IMG/VR virus record: IMGVR_UViG_3300025652_000129
Span: 1 to 47,173 of that record
Length of the DNA: 47,173 nucleotides
DNA from: a virus
Strand: one strand, 5' to 3'
The notes below the pieces were generated by a model, which was given only the letters and a program-made list of their open reading frames with translations, made no database searches and had not been told where the DNA came from. Made by a program: the position numbers and the translations under genes. Below, one piece after another: positions 32,405-40,611 of this stretch. Within the stretch, counting starts at the first letter, position 1; each line of letters opens with the position of its first letter.

Positions 32405-32978
32405 AATTTAACCATCCTGTAAGTATATATTTATTTTGATCTTCTGAAATAATTCCTCTATGGGTATGTGTCCAATCAGATGGCCACAATAAAGTTAATC
32501 CTTTTTCAGCATTTACTTTTAATTTTTGATTGTAAAATTCTGTTCCACCTTCTTTAACATTATTAAGATAAGTCATGAAAACCATAACTCTAGTAGTTTT
32601 CTGCATAACTAATCTTTCAGAATGCCAAGCTTTAAAACCTTCTCCAGGTTTATAGTGTTGAAAATTTATACCTTCTTTTTCCGCTAGAGCACCATTAAGA
32701 TTAAAGGGTTGATATACTTTTGCATATGCTTGAACTCCTTTGTTTAAAAAAGACATATATTTTTTATATAAACTAAAAGACGCAACTATATCGAAATCTT
32801 TATCAGAAGATATTTTATATTCTTTATCCCTAGTAGGTTTTCCATCTTTAGTTAAACAACCTCCTTCTCTGGTTAAATCAGGATTATCATTATGCCATTT
32901 TAAAACATCATCACAAAACTGATGAGGTAAGTACCAACCAAATATAAAACTATTAAAAGGAAATTTTTTTAATCTCAT
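32397..32978 (-). CDS. 2OG-Fe(II) oxygenase (prolyl hydroxylase-like, HxE)
   Basis: The 193-residue protein shows INFQHYKPGEGFKAWHSE (H119, E121), RVMVFMTYLNNVKEGGTEFY, EKGLTLLWPSDWTHTHRG (H171/H173) and NKYILTGWLNYE (K183). This 'AWHxE ... YLND...GGTEF ... PAxxxHTHRG ... KY..TGW' pattern resembles a prolyl-4-hydroxylase-like group in marine phages. Glu replaces the usual Asp. It probably hydroxylates a protein or small molecule. Overlap with both neighbouring oxygenase genes is 4-8 bases. Confidence 0.8.
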   Translation of the reverse strand: MRLKKFPFNSFIFGWYLPHQFCDDVLKWHNDNPDLTREGGCLTKDGKPTRDKEYKISSDKDFDIVASFSLYKKYMSFLNKGVQAYAKVYQPFNLNGALAEKEGINFQHYKPGEGFKAWHSERLVMQKTTRVMVFMTYLNNVKEGGTEFYNQKLKVNAEKGLTLLWPSDWTHTHRGIISEDQNKYILTGWLNYE

Positions 32979-33556
32979 CTGTGTATATTAAAATCTATAT
33001 TAAGTGTCTGTCTTATGCCTTTTACTTGTGGATAAGAACCATGCCAAATCCAACAAGGGAATATAAAAAAATCATTGGTTTGTGGATAATGAGAATAGTA
33101 TAATAACCTGTTGTCTTTATTTAAGATATAATAAAAATCTCCTAGGTCTATTAATTTTTCATCGTTGTGATCTTTGGGAGGAACACTTAAATATGTAACA
33201 GTTGAAATAATATTTTGTGGTTTATTTTTGTGTGCATGCATTGCATGAAAACTTCCTACATCTCCTATTACAGTCCAAGCATTGTTTAAAGTAATAAGAG
33301 GATCAGTGCCATTTCTTTTTTCAAATTCTTGTGTAATTTTATTAGAACAGTTTTCTAATATAAATTGAAACTTATCATCATTTAAAAATAATTCTTTTAA
33401 ATCGTATTGTTTAGATTGACTTCCTCGTGTGCTTAACTCTTTTAAATCGTTTTCTTCTAAATTTTTAATAGCATCATTTACTACTTTTTTAGTTTTAGAT
33501 ACTTGTGTGATATCAGTTTTAATAAACCAGTCTTCGTGAAATCTCATGTTATTCAA
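32975..33556 (-). CDS. 2OG-Fe(II) oxygenase-like protein (HxH variant)
   Basis: The 193-residue protein has NNAWTVIGDVGSFHAMHAHK (H107, H109), ISTVTYLSVP, DFFIFPCWIWHGSYPQV (H172) and IRQTLNIDFNIHR (R182). This is the layout of the 2OG-FeII_Oxy_5-like group, in which a H-x-H pair replaces H-x-D, followed by a distal His and an Arg for 2-oxoglutarate. It is distinct in sequence from its operon neighbours and more like the last gene of the block. Overlap with the upstream gene is 8 bases. Confidence 0.75.
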   Translation of the reverse strand: MNNMRFHEDWFIKTDITQVSKTKKVVNDAIKNLEENDLKELSTRGSQSKQYDLKELFLNDDKFQFILENCSNKITQEFEKRNGTDPLITLNNAWTVIGDVGSFHAMHAHKNKPQNIISTVTYLSVPPKDHNDEKLIDLGDFYYILNKDNRLLYYSHYPQTNDFFIFPCWIWHGSYPQVKGIRQTLNIDFNIHR

Positions 33557-34175
33557 CCTTTAAATTATTATGTGCTGGTAAACCTATGTGTAATCTACCA
33601 TCGTATGCTTTTAAGTTTTTTTCTTTTAATTCTTTTGTAGTGTTATAATGTAAAAACAATTGAACACATTCAGCTTCTTCAAATTTATTTCTCCAATGAG
33701 GTAAGTCACCATTATAAATTAATATATCCCCAGGGTTTAAAATAAATTCTACGCCATCTACATATATAGGCCACAATCCACCACCTATAGGAAGTGTAAC
33801 AGATATTTGGCAAGCATTTCTATCAGTGTGTTTACTTAAAATATTTCCTCTTTTATATATTCTAGCAAAAGAATAACTCTCTATAAGCCTACCACCATCA
33901 TATGATTTTAAATTTTTTACTTCTTCTTGTATTATTACCCTTAGTTTATTTAAAATAACTTCACCAGCAACATCTCCATAAATAATATAGTCTGTTCCAG
34001 GTACCATTTCATCCTCGGCTCTACCAAATAAATGTTCTAAATAAGGAGGTATTATTTTTTCTTTTAACATAGTTCTAAAAGATTTTCTTTTCATCAAAAA
34101 GTATTTATGTAAAAATTCTAAAAGATCTTTTGATAGGACATTTCGAAGTACCTTATATCTAAATTGTTGGCTCAT
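33549..34175 (-). CDS. 2OG-Fe(II) oxygenase-like protein
   Basis: The 208-residue protein contains YSFARIYKRGNILSKHTDRN (H116, D118), CQISVTLPIGGG, WPIYVDG, LNPGDILIYNGDLPHWRNKF (H160) and CVQLFLHYN. The RIYxxGxxLxxHTDR and DLPHWR phrases resemble a marine-virus oxygenase group. The usual downstream Arg/Lys that holds 2-oxoglutarate is not obvious; Arg162 or another residue may serve. It overlaps the first gene of the block by 4 bases. Confidence 0.75.
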   Translation of the reverse strand: MSQQFRYKVLRNVLSKDLLEFLHKYFLMKRKSFRTMLKEKIIPPYLEHLFGRAEDEMVPGTDYIIYGDVAGEVILNKLRVIIQEEVKNLKSYDGGRLIESYSFARIYKRGNILSKHTDRNACQISVTLPIGGGLWPIYVDGVEFILNPGDILIYNGDLPHWRNKFEEAECVQLFLHYNTTKELKEKNLKAYDGRLHIGLPAHNNLKVE

Positions 34176-34792
34176 TTAAATGGATACCCCATAGACCAAC
34201 CTACTAAAGAGTTTCTTTCTCCTTTAGTAATAGGTGTTACTTTATGTTTAATAAAAGAAGGAAAAAAAACTATTGATCCTTTCTCTTTTAATTGAACACA
34301 CTCGACAATTTTATTTTCCTCTGCACCTGGAAATTCAAAAAGCAACTGCCCACCCTCATATTTTTTTGGATCAGATAAGTTAATACTAAAAGATATTTTT
34401 CTATACTTTCCATGTATTGAAGGATCACTTGGGTTATTAAAAGGCATAGCTAAATTATCAAAATGCCAATCATAATGTTGATTTTTTTTGTATCGTGTAA
34501 ATTGTAAATCTTCAAAACAATCAACTTCATAGTTCCAATCAGCCATTTTATTTGCTTCTTGCAACAAGGGATAAATGCAATCATAAATCCATGGTTCGTT
34601 TATCCAACATATATCAGAATCTCTAAGAGAAAGATTTTTTTTAAATTGATGGTTTGAGTCTTTCATCTCAGCTTTCTTTTTAGAAACAACTCCTTTATCA
34701 AAAGTTTTATTCTTAGCAATTTCTTTTATAGAATCACAAAACTTGTCATTAAAAGCTTTTGAAAAATAGTAATAATAATTATCTAGATACAT
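34172..34792 (-). CDS. 2OG-Fe(II) oxygenase, PKHD-type hydroxylase-like
   Basis: First gene of the seven-gene block. The 206-residue protein has DLQFTRYKKNQHYDWHFDN (H110, D112), RKISFSINLSDPKKYEGGQL, KGSIVFFPSFIKHKVTPI (H183) and RNSLVGWSMGYPFK (R193). It is a full H-x-D ... H ... R set in the arrangement of PKHD-type (PiuC-like) hydroxylases. An AAAGAAGA ribosome site precedes the ATG, and a promoter candidate lies in the gap just upstream. The substrate cannot be read from the sequence. Confidence 0.85.
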   Translation of the reverse strand: MYLDNYYYYFSKAFNDKFCDSIKEIAKNKTFDKGVVSKKKAEMKDSNHQFKKNLSLRDSDICWINEPWIYDCIYPLLQEANKMADWNYEVDCFEDLQFTRYKKNQHYDWHFDNLAMPFNNPSDPSIHGKYRKISFSINLSDPKKYEGGQLLFEFPGAEENKIVECVQLKEKGSIVFFPSFIKHKVTPITKGERNSLVGWSMGYPFK

Positions 34793-34814
34793 ATCTATCT
34801 TCTTTATAAAAATA

Positions 34815-34842
34815 TTTATATATTATAAATCTAAAAAATCAA
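34815..34842 (-). promoter_or_regulatory. Candidate promoter of the oxygenase block
   Basis: TTGATT (34842-34837) and TATAAA (34820-34815) lie 16 bases apart on the minus strand in the 53-base gap before the first oxygenase gene, giving a short leader that retains the AAAGAAGA ribosome site. It would let the block be expressed apart from the structural genes. Confidence 0.45.
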
Positions 34843-34845
34843 TAA

Positions 34846-35292
34846 TTATTGCCAACTAGAAGTATCGGGATTCCAAACAACTTTTTGTTCAGTTGTGGTA
34901 AAAGCAATCCACACTTGATTTTCTTCGTCCCAAATAGGAGCAAATGAATAATCTGGAACTGCAGCATCTGTATAAGCACTGGGTTCTGTTACAGGAGCTT
35001 TCCATTTATAATCAGAATTTAAAGACCAACTAGCGAAAGGTTTAACTGTAATAAATACATCATTTGTAGAATCGTAGTAACCACCATTTGGTTCTGCTCC
35101 ATTAACTCTAAAAGACTCGTCATTAGAAAATTGTTTTATACTTGCAGAAGCATCTTTTAATAAATTTTGTTTTACCCAATTTTCAGCTTCTACAGATTGA
35201 TCTCCTCCGTTAGCATCAACGTCAGCTTGATCAACTACAAATATATCTATAACATTATTGTTTTCATCTAATTTTGCAAATTGAGTCATCAT
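34846..35292 (-). CDS. Tail-fibre-associated protein
   Basis: The 148-residue protein begins FAKLDENNNVIDIFVVDQAD and has GGYYDSTNDVFITVKPFASW, LNSDYKWKAPV and VWIAFTTTEQKVVWNPDTSS near the end. This pattern is familiar from short proteins next to cyanophage and marine phage fibre genes and is thought to be virion-associated. Its first ATG overlaps the stop of the Gly-rich fibre gene (ATGA). A second ATG follows directly. Confidence 0.65.
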   Translation of the reverse strand: MMTQFAKLDENNNVIDIFVVDQADVDANGGDQSVEAENWVKQNLLKDASASIKQFSNDESFRVNGAEPNGGYYDSTNDVFITVKPFASWSLNSDYKWKAPVTEPSAYTDAAVPDYSFAPIWDEENQVWIAFTTTEQKVVWNPDTSSWQ

Positions 35293-36254
35293 GATAGTGC
35301 TAAGTTCCCTGATACGTTAAATGTAGCTATTCTGTCATTTCCAGAATTGGCAATTGAATTTGAACCTGGAGAAACAGATCCACTTAAATTATTAGCAAAT
35401 CTTATAATTACTTTTCCATTTCCACCAGAAGTTTGACCCATAACACGGTTTCCACCACCGCCACCACCTTGGCCGTCAGTACCATTTGATGCACCAGAAT
35501 CTCTCATACCAGGTCCACCGCCACCATTTCCTCCTGATCCAAATGGAGAAGCAGCATAACCATGAGTTCCGCCACCACCGCCACCACCAAAAGTTTGTGA
35601 TGATCCATTAATACTATTAGCAGTTCCATTTCCTCCAGGACCTGCTACATCAAACATTGAGTTTGATTGTCCATTGTTAGCAGTTCCACCGCCACCAGCT
35701 GATGGAGAAGCATTTGATGATGGAGAGTTTCCTCCGTCTCCACCCTGATTTCCTGATCCTCCTGACGTTGCAGTGTTTCCACCTCCACCGCCACCTCCGC
35801 AACCTCCAGCAGAGCCGTTGTTATTTCCGTTTCCACCTGCTCCACCTCCGTTTGCTGTTTTGTTAAAAGAAGGACTTGATATGTTAGAAGTTCCACCTGT
35901 TCCTGTAGAACCTGATCCTACAGTAACACCTACAGTTTGACCTGCAGCTACTGGTTCTGCTGTTCCACTAGGATAATTTGATGTTAAGCCTCCAGCTCCA
36001 CCACCCCCTGCAGCATGTCCAGGACCGCCTGATCCTCCAGCCAATACCATATAGTACATATCAGTAGTAGATTCTGCTCCTCTAAACTGACCTATAGAAA
36101 TAGTTCCTGAACTAGGAATAGGGCCATTAGGTGCGGGTGAACCTGAAGGAACGTTTGATCCTCCAGAATAATATTCTGATAAAGAGATTGGATTTGATCC
36201 ACCAAATTCATCTTGGATATCATCCATACTTGTATTTGTTTGTGGTATAGCCAT
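35289..36254 (-). CDS. Glycine-rich tail fibre or adhesin
   Basis: The 321-residue protein has an N-terminal attachment region (IPQTNTSMDDIQDEFGGSNP, then SLSEYYSGG and GTISIGQFRGA), then about 200 residues dominated by Gly with Ser, Asn and Thr, including runs of five to seven glycines. The end (KVIIRFANNL, FNVSGNLALS) is beta-like. Glycine-rich sandwiches occur in distal phage adhesins such as T-even gp38, where polyglycine-II helices display variable loops. It likely touches the host surface. It is also a possible target of the adjacent oxygenases, given its many Asn residues; that is speculation. Confidence 0.7.
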   Translation of the reverse strand: MAIPQTNTSMDDIQDEFGGSNPISLSEYYSGGSNVPSGSPAPNGPIPSSGTISIGQFRGAESTTDMYYMVLAGGSGGPGHAAGGGGAGGLTSNYPSGTAEPVAAGQTVGVTVGSGSTGTGGTSNISSPSFNKTANGGGAGGNGNNNGSAGGCGGGGGGGNTATSGGSGNQGGDGGNSPSSNASPSAGGGGTANNGQSNSMFDVAGPGGNGTANSINGSSQTFGGGGGGGTHGYAASPFGSGGNGGGGPGMRDSGASNGTDGQGGGGGGNRVMGQTSGGNGKVIIRFANNLSGSVSPGSNSIANSGNDRIATFNVSGNLALS

Positions 36255-36255
36255 C

Positions 36256-37218
36256 TTACTTTTTCTCCTTAGTTAAAGTTTCTATTTTTTCATTTAATTT
36301 TTTTACAGCTTCAATTAATAAACAAGTTAGTCTATCATATTTTACAGCTTTAATTCCATCTTTTCTTTGAGCAACTGCTTCAGGTAATACTTTTTCTACC
36401 TCTTGAGCTATAACTCCAACATCTTTTTTTCTAACAAAATAACCGTCTTCACCGCCTTGATGCTCAATCCATTTATCTTTCCAATTAAATAACACACCAT
36501 TTAATTTTTTCAAGGATTCTAATGCATCTGGTATATTTGTAATATCTTCTTTTAATGCGATGTCTGAAGAATAAAATGCTGTAATATCATCTGTAGCTCT
36601 AATCTGTCCAGTTGTACCTGATGCTGCAGTTCCAATACCTAATGAATCTAGTTTGCCATCATTAAATTCTACATCGTTTGTAGTTCCTAATCCTATTGAA
36701 TCTCTTGCTGTAGAACCAGATTCAGCAACAAGATTAGAACCATCTCCTACGATAAAGTTTCCATTTGTATTAGCTACGTCTGCTAAGTCTAATAAATTCT
36801 GTGTGTTATTTATTACTTCAACAACATTTGTTCCGTCTGAATAAACAATAGCACGAGTTTTTTCAGTTGTACCAAAAGTAAAACCTGATCCAGAAGTGGT
36901 TTTAACAGTTACTGTGTGAGCACCTGAAGTAGCATTTTCAACTATATATGTTTTTTCAATTGAATTAGGTATAATAACATTAACATTTGTAGTTATAGTT
37001 CCTGTTAATTTTATTACTTGATTTTTACCATTAGACACAACACCATTAGAAAAAGTTAAAGTTGCGCCTGTTGTTGCATTTAATGCAATGCCAGCATATC
37101 CACCAATAGCTTGTTCTAATACAAGTAGGTTACTATTTGTAAAAGCTCCCCACGTACCTGAGTTTTCACCGGTCGTTTGGACTGTTAATTTTAAACTAGC
37201 TGAGGTTGAGTTTGCCAT
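36256..37218 (-). CDS. Tail fibre with C-terminal S74 chaperone domain
   Basis: The 320-residue protein starts with SASLKLTVQTTGENSGTWGA, a common fibre N-terminus, followed by beta-repeat sequence. From about residue 217 it has a Peptidase_S74-type intramolecular chaperone: SSDIALKEDITNIPDALESL, NGVLFNWKDKW, KKDVGVIAQEVEKVLPEAVA, KAVKYDRL and a helical end. In this family the Ser of SD and a Lys form a cleavage site that frees the chaperone after trimerisation. The same domain ends the 824-residue fibre at 38125-40599. Confidence 0.8.
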   Translation of the reverse strand: MANSTSASLKLTVQTTGENSGTWGAFTNSNLLVLEQAIGGYAGIALNATTGATLTFSNGVVSNGKNQVIKLTGTITTNVNVIIPNSIEKTYIVENATSGAHTVTVKTTSGSGFTFGTTEKTRAIVYSDGTNVVEVINNTQNLLDLADVANTNGNFIVGDGSNLVAESGSTARDSIGLGTTNDVEFNDGKLDSLGIGTAASGTTGQIRATDDITAFYSSDIALKEDITNIPDALESLKKLNGVLFNWKDKWIEHQGGEDGYFVRKKDVGVIAQEVEKVLPEAVAQRKDGIKAVKYDRLTCLLIEAVKKLNEKIETLTKEKK

Positions 37219-37239
37219 AATTTAATTCCTTAATATTTA

Positions 37240-37267
37240 ATTTTATTCTATTTTTGCTTAAAATCAA
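37240..37267 (-). promoter_or_regulatory. Candidate promoter before the S74 fibre
   Basis: TTGATT (37267-37262) and TAAAAT (37245-37240) are 16 bases apart on the minus strand, starting inside the end of the upstream gene. The spacing and bases echo the site before the oxygenase block. Confidence 0.35.
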
Positions 37268-38121
37268 GCTACTTCTCTCCAACCTGGAGGATCAGTAGGA
37301 GCAGATCCTGTAGGTACTGGAGTCCATATAACGTTTTGTACAGTTCCTTCTGCCATAGTCATCTGAATTCCTGTTAATATAGCTAATGAATCAGGTGCTG
37401 TTGCAGTTCCTTCCTGCATAGTCATTGCAATACCAGTCACATCTATTAAACTATTAGCATCTGCAACTGCTGTACCAAGAGCAGCTGTCATAGCAATACC
37501 TGTTGGAATAACAGTACCTTGTCCAACAACTGTTGCAGTACCTTCATTCATTGTCATTGCAATACCAGTTGGAATAACATCTGCATTAGCAAAAGTAGTA
37601 ACGCTTCCTAAAGAAGTGCTCATTGCAATACCAGTTACATCCTCTGTTACAACATCGGTAAATGCTAGAGCAGTGCCTAGAGCGGCTGTCATTGCAATTC
37701 CAGTAACATCAGCTTCAGTTTTTCCAACACCTACAGCAGTTCCTAATGATGCAGTCATCGCAATACCTGTTAGAGTAGTTAAAGCATCTCCAGTAGTAAT
37801 TGCTGTACCTAGGTTAGCAGTCATTGCAATACCTGTTACAGCTGCATTAGATACAATTATTATATCAATATTTGGAGGATCAAATGTGCTAGGACTTTCA
37901 GTAGCAAAAGGCGCTTGAGCAAAAGCAGTTAAGGTATCTTGTATTTGTGTTGTATTATTAACAGTTAAATCAAAACCTGTAACAGGTACATCAACTCCAA
38001 GTTCTCCTTGTGTAGCAACAGAGTTAAGATTTGTTGTAAGACCAAAACCAACTAAATTAACAGAGGTAGGACCTGCTGAAGCGAAAGCCGCTTCCGAAAA
38101 TGAATTATTACCGAAAGCCAT
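37264..38121 (-). CDS. Repeat-built virion protein (TGIAMT repeats)
   Basis: The 285-residue protein opens MAFGNNSFSEAAFASAGPTS, followed by at least eight units of about 20-26 residues, each with a core TGIAMT(A/M)xxGTA. Two worn copies (VGFGLTTNL, TGFDLTV) lie near the start, and the end is Pro/Gly/Trp-containing (TGSAPTDPPGWREVA). Each unit would form a short beta hairpin stacked into a fibre or coat. It lies between two fibre genes, so a fibre shaft or decoration is likely. Confidence 0.7.
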   Translation of the reverse strand: MAFGNNSFSEAAFASAGPTSVNLVGFGLTTNLNSVATQGELGVDVPVTGFDLTVNNTTQIQDTLTAFAQAPFATESPSTFDPPNIDIIIVSNAAVTGIAMTANLGTAITTGDALTTLTGIAMTASLGTAVGVGKTEADVTGIAMTAALGTALAFTDVVTEDVTGIAMSTSLGSVTTFANADVIPTGIAMTMNEGTATVVGQGTVIPTGIAMTAALGTAVADANSLIDVTGIAMTMQEGTATAPDSLAILTGIQMTMAEGTVQNVIWTPVPTGSAPTDPPGWREVA

Positions 38122-38124
38122 GAA

Positions 38125-40599
38125 TTAGGCTCCTGATTTAAGTTCTTCTATTTCTTTTTTAAGTTCTTTTACAGATTCAATTAATAGAGCACACAGTCTT
38201 TCATATTTAACTGCTTTTGTTCCATCATCTCTTGTCTGAACAATTTCAGGTAATACTTCTTCAACTTCTTGTGCGATGACACCAATTTCTTTTTCTTTAC
38301 CAAAATGTTTATGTTTTTCTTGAGCTTCAAAAGTCCAGTTGTAGTAAACACCATTTATTTTAGAAACTTTATCTACGGCATTTTCTATATTAGAAATATT
38401 TTCTTTAAGAGTCTTATCTGAAGAAGAGAAAGCAGTAATATCACCTGTTGCTGTAATTGCACCAGTGACTGCTAAAGTTGAACCATCAAACGATGCGTTA
38501 GCTTCTGCGTTCATAGCATCAGCACCAGTAGCTGTAACAATTCTGTTGTTTGAACCATTAGACATAAAGTCAGACACATCTACAGAAATTGCATCTGCAG
38601 CAACATCAATACCTGTACCTGCTCCAATGTTTAAAGTAGCAGCTCCACTAGTAGCTCCTCCAGTTAAACCAGACCCTGCTACAACTGAAGTGATGTCTCC
38701 AGTGTTTGTAGTATATCCAGCGTCATTATTAAAACCAGAGTTATTAATATTTCCTTTAGTTAATTTTTTCTGATTGTTAGAAGAATCAACTACACAGAAG
38801 AAGTCGCCATCTCCATTTGAAGTAGAAGTTGCAAGTTCTGATAAGTCTACATCTACTTGGTCTGCTTGAACGTCAATTAAATTCCCTGCTGCAACATTTA
38901 AAGTTACATCACCTGATGTTCCACCACCAGTTAAACCAGTTCCTGCTACAACAGAAGTTATATCTCCAACTGTTGGAGTTTGAAAAGATGGTTGTGCCCC
39001 AGCCCCTGCTGAAGTTAAAACTTGCCCTGAACTTCCTGTTGCTATCGCAACTGGATTCCCTGAAGCGTCATAAGAAATAATATTACCATCTGTACCTGAT
39101 GCCATTTTTGCTAATGTCACTGCATTGTCTTGAATTTCTGCTGTAGCCACACCAGCGTCTTTAATTGTTATTGCACCAGAACTAGCGGCAAAGTTGTCTG
39201 AGCTAAATGAGGCAGCTCCTTTGGCAGACGTAGAAGCATCTGCTAAATTAATAGTAACATCTCCTGATGTTCCACCGCCTGTTAAATTTGTTCCAGCTGT
39301 GACTGCTGTAATATCTCCAACTGTAGGTGTTTGAAAAGATGGTTCTGCTCCCGCACCTGCACTTGTTAAAACCTGTCCTGCACTCCCTGTTGCTATCGCA
39401 ACTGGATTACCTGAAGCATCATATGAAATAATATTTCCGTCTGTGCCTGATGCCATTTTGGCTAGTGTGATTGCATTGTCTGCTACTTTAGCAGTTGTAA
39501 CATTTGAATCTACAATGGAAGCGGTCACTACAGCGCTTGCTGCAAGTTGGTCTGCCCCAACTGCATCATCTGCAATTTTGGCTTGGGTCACTGCATCCGC
39601 AACTATAGAAGCAGTTACTACAGCACTAGATGCTAATTGATCTGCACCTACTGCATCATCACCAATCTTAGCTTGGGTTACTGCATCGTCTTGAATTTCT
39701 GCTGTGGCTACTCCCGCATCTTTAATTGTTATTGCGCCAGAACTAGCAGCAAAGTTATCTGAACTAAATGATGCAGCTCCTTTAGCAGATGTAGAAGCAT
39801 CAGCTAAGTTTAATGTAACGTCACCTGATGTGCCGCCACCTGTTAAATTTGTACCCGCTGTTACAGCTGTAATATCTCCAACTGGAATTGAAGCTACTTC
39901 TGTATCTACGTATGCTTTAATTGATTGCTGTGTTGCTAAGTGACTAGCACTGTTAGATGCCATATTATCTTCATCTTTAATTGAAGTTCCACTTATTGTG
40001 CTATTTAAAACTGCACTTGTTAAAGTTTTATTTGTTAGTGTTTGTGAAATATCTACGGCAACCAAATCTTGTGTACCAGTATCACCACTATCAGGAAGTC
40101 TTAATGAGTTTCCCGCAGCTGCTGAGTGTGGTTGTGGTAGTAGTGTTTGATAGTGAGCATTTGAAACCTCACAATACATTCTTAAAGCAGCTGGTGATCC
40201 ACTATTAGATTTGAAGTCAATAACACCACCTAAAACTGTAAGATCATCTCCAACAGATAAATCTGCTGGAAGTGTAACATTACTACTTGCATCTTCTATA
40301 ACTGCTTTTGATGCGGGTAAAGTTACAAAAACATCTTTAGTTCCAGCTGAAAAGTTTACTGCTGAATCACTATTAGATGATGAGATAACAGTAGTCCTAG
40401 CCAAAGCTGCGGCTGATACTGTTCCTAATCCAACTTCAAACTCTCCATTACTATTTACGATTGCATAGTAAGTTGTATTACCATTTCCAATCGCTGATGA
40501 AAAAGTTTCAAAACCTGTTACTGCTCCTGCAAGAGAAAGCGTACCTGTACCAGTAGTGGTAGAAGTTTCTTTAACTCTATCATTTATCACTAAAGCCAT
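38125..40599 (-). CDS. Long tail fibre with repeats and S74 domain
   Basis: The 824-residue protein has a fibre N-terminus (ALVINDRVKETSTTTGTGTL), then blocks beginning GDITAVTAGTNLTGGGTSGD and continuing NLADASTSAKGAASFSSDNF; two such blocks are almost identical and two more are shorter. Between them lie units of the type DAVTQAKIxDDAVGADQLA. The C-terminal S74 domain carries SSDKTLKENISNIENAVDKV, NGVYYNWTFEAQ and KEIGVIAQEVEEVLPEIVQT. This is the long receptor-binding fibre. The repeated blocks probably stack as a triple-stranded shaft. Confidence 0.8.
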   Translation of the reverse strand: MALVINDRVKETSTTTGTGTLSLAGAVTGFETFSSAIGNGNTTYYAIVNSNGEFEVGLGTVSAAALARTTVISSSNSDSAVNFSAGTKDVFVTLPASKAVIEDASSNVTLPADLSVGDDLTVLGGVIDFKSNSGSPAALRMYCEVSNAHYQTLLPQPHSAAAGNSLRLPDSGDTGTQDLVAVDISQTLTNKTLTSAVLNSTISGTSIKDEDNMASNSASHLATQQSIKAYVDTEVASIPVGDITAVTAGTNLTGGGTSGDVTLNLADASTSAKGAASFSSDNFAASSGAITIKDAGVATAEIQDDAVTQAKIGDDAVGADQLASSAVVTASIVADAVTQAKIADDAVGADQLAASAVVTASIVDSNVTTAKVADNAITLAKMASGTDGNIISYDASGNPVAIATGSAGQVLTSAGAGAEPSFQTPTVGDITAVTAGTNLTGGGTSGDVTINLADASTSAKGAASFSSDNFAASSGAITIKDAGVATAEIQDNAVTLAKMASGTDGNIISYDASGNPVAIATGSSGQVLTSAGAGAQPSFQTPTVGDITSVVAGTGLTGGGTSGDVTLNVAAGNLIDVQADQVDVDLSELATSTSNGDGDFFCVVDSSNNQKKLTKGNINNSGFNNDAGYTTNTGDITSVVAGSGLTGGATSGAATLNIGAGTGIDVAADAISVDVSDFMSNGSNNRIVTATGADAMNAEANASFDGSTLAVTGAITATGDITAFSSSDKTLKENISNIENAVDKVSKINGVYYNWTFEAQEKHKHFGKEKEIGVIAQEVEEVLPEIVQTRDDGTKAVKYERLCALLIESVKELKKEIEELKSGA

Positions 40600-40611
40600 T
40601 TAGTTCTCCTA

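Noticed and set aside
37616-37918. Plus-strand repeat-containing frame opposite the TGIAMT protein
   Set aside because: Its AIPV repeats are the mirror of the real repeats on the other strand.
36256-40599. Diversity-generating retroelement
   Set aside because: No reverse transcriptase or template repeat was seen; fibre repeats differ mainly at synonymous sites.
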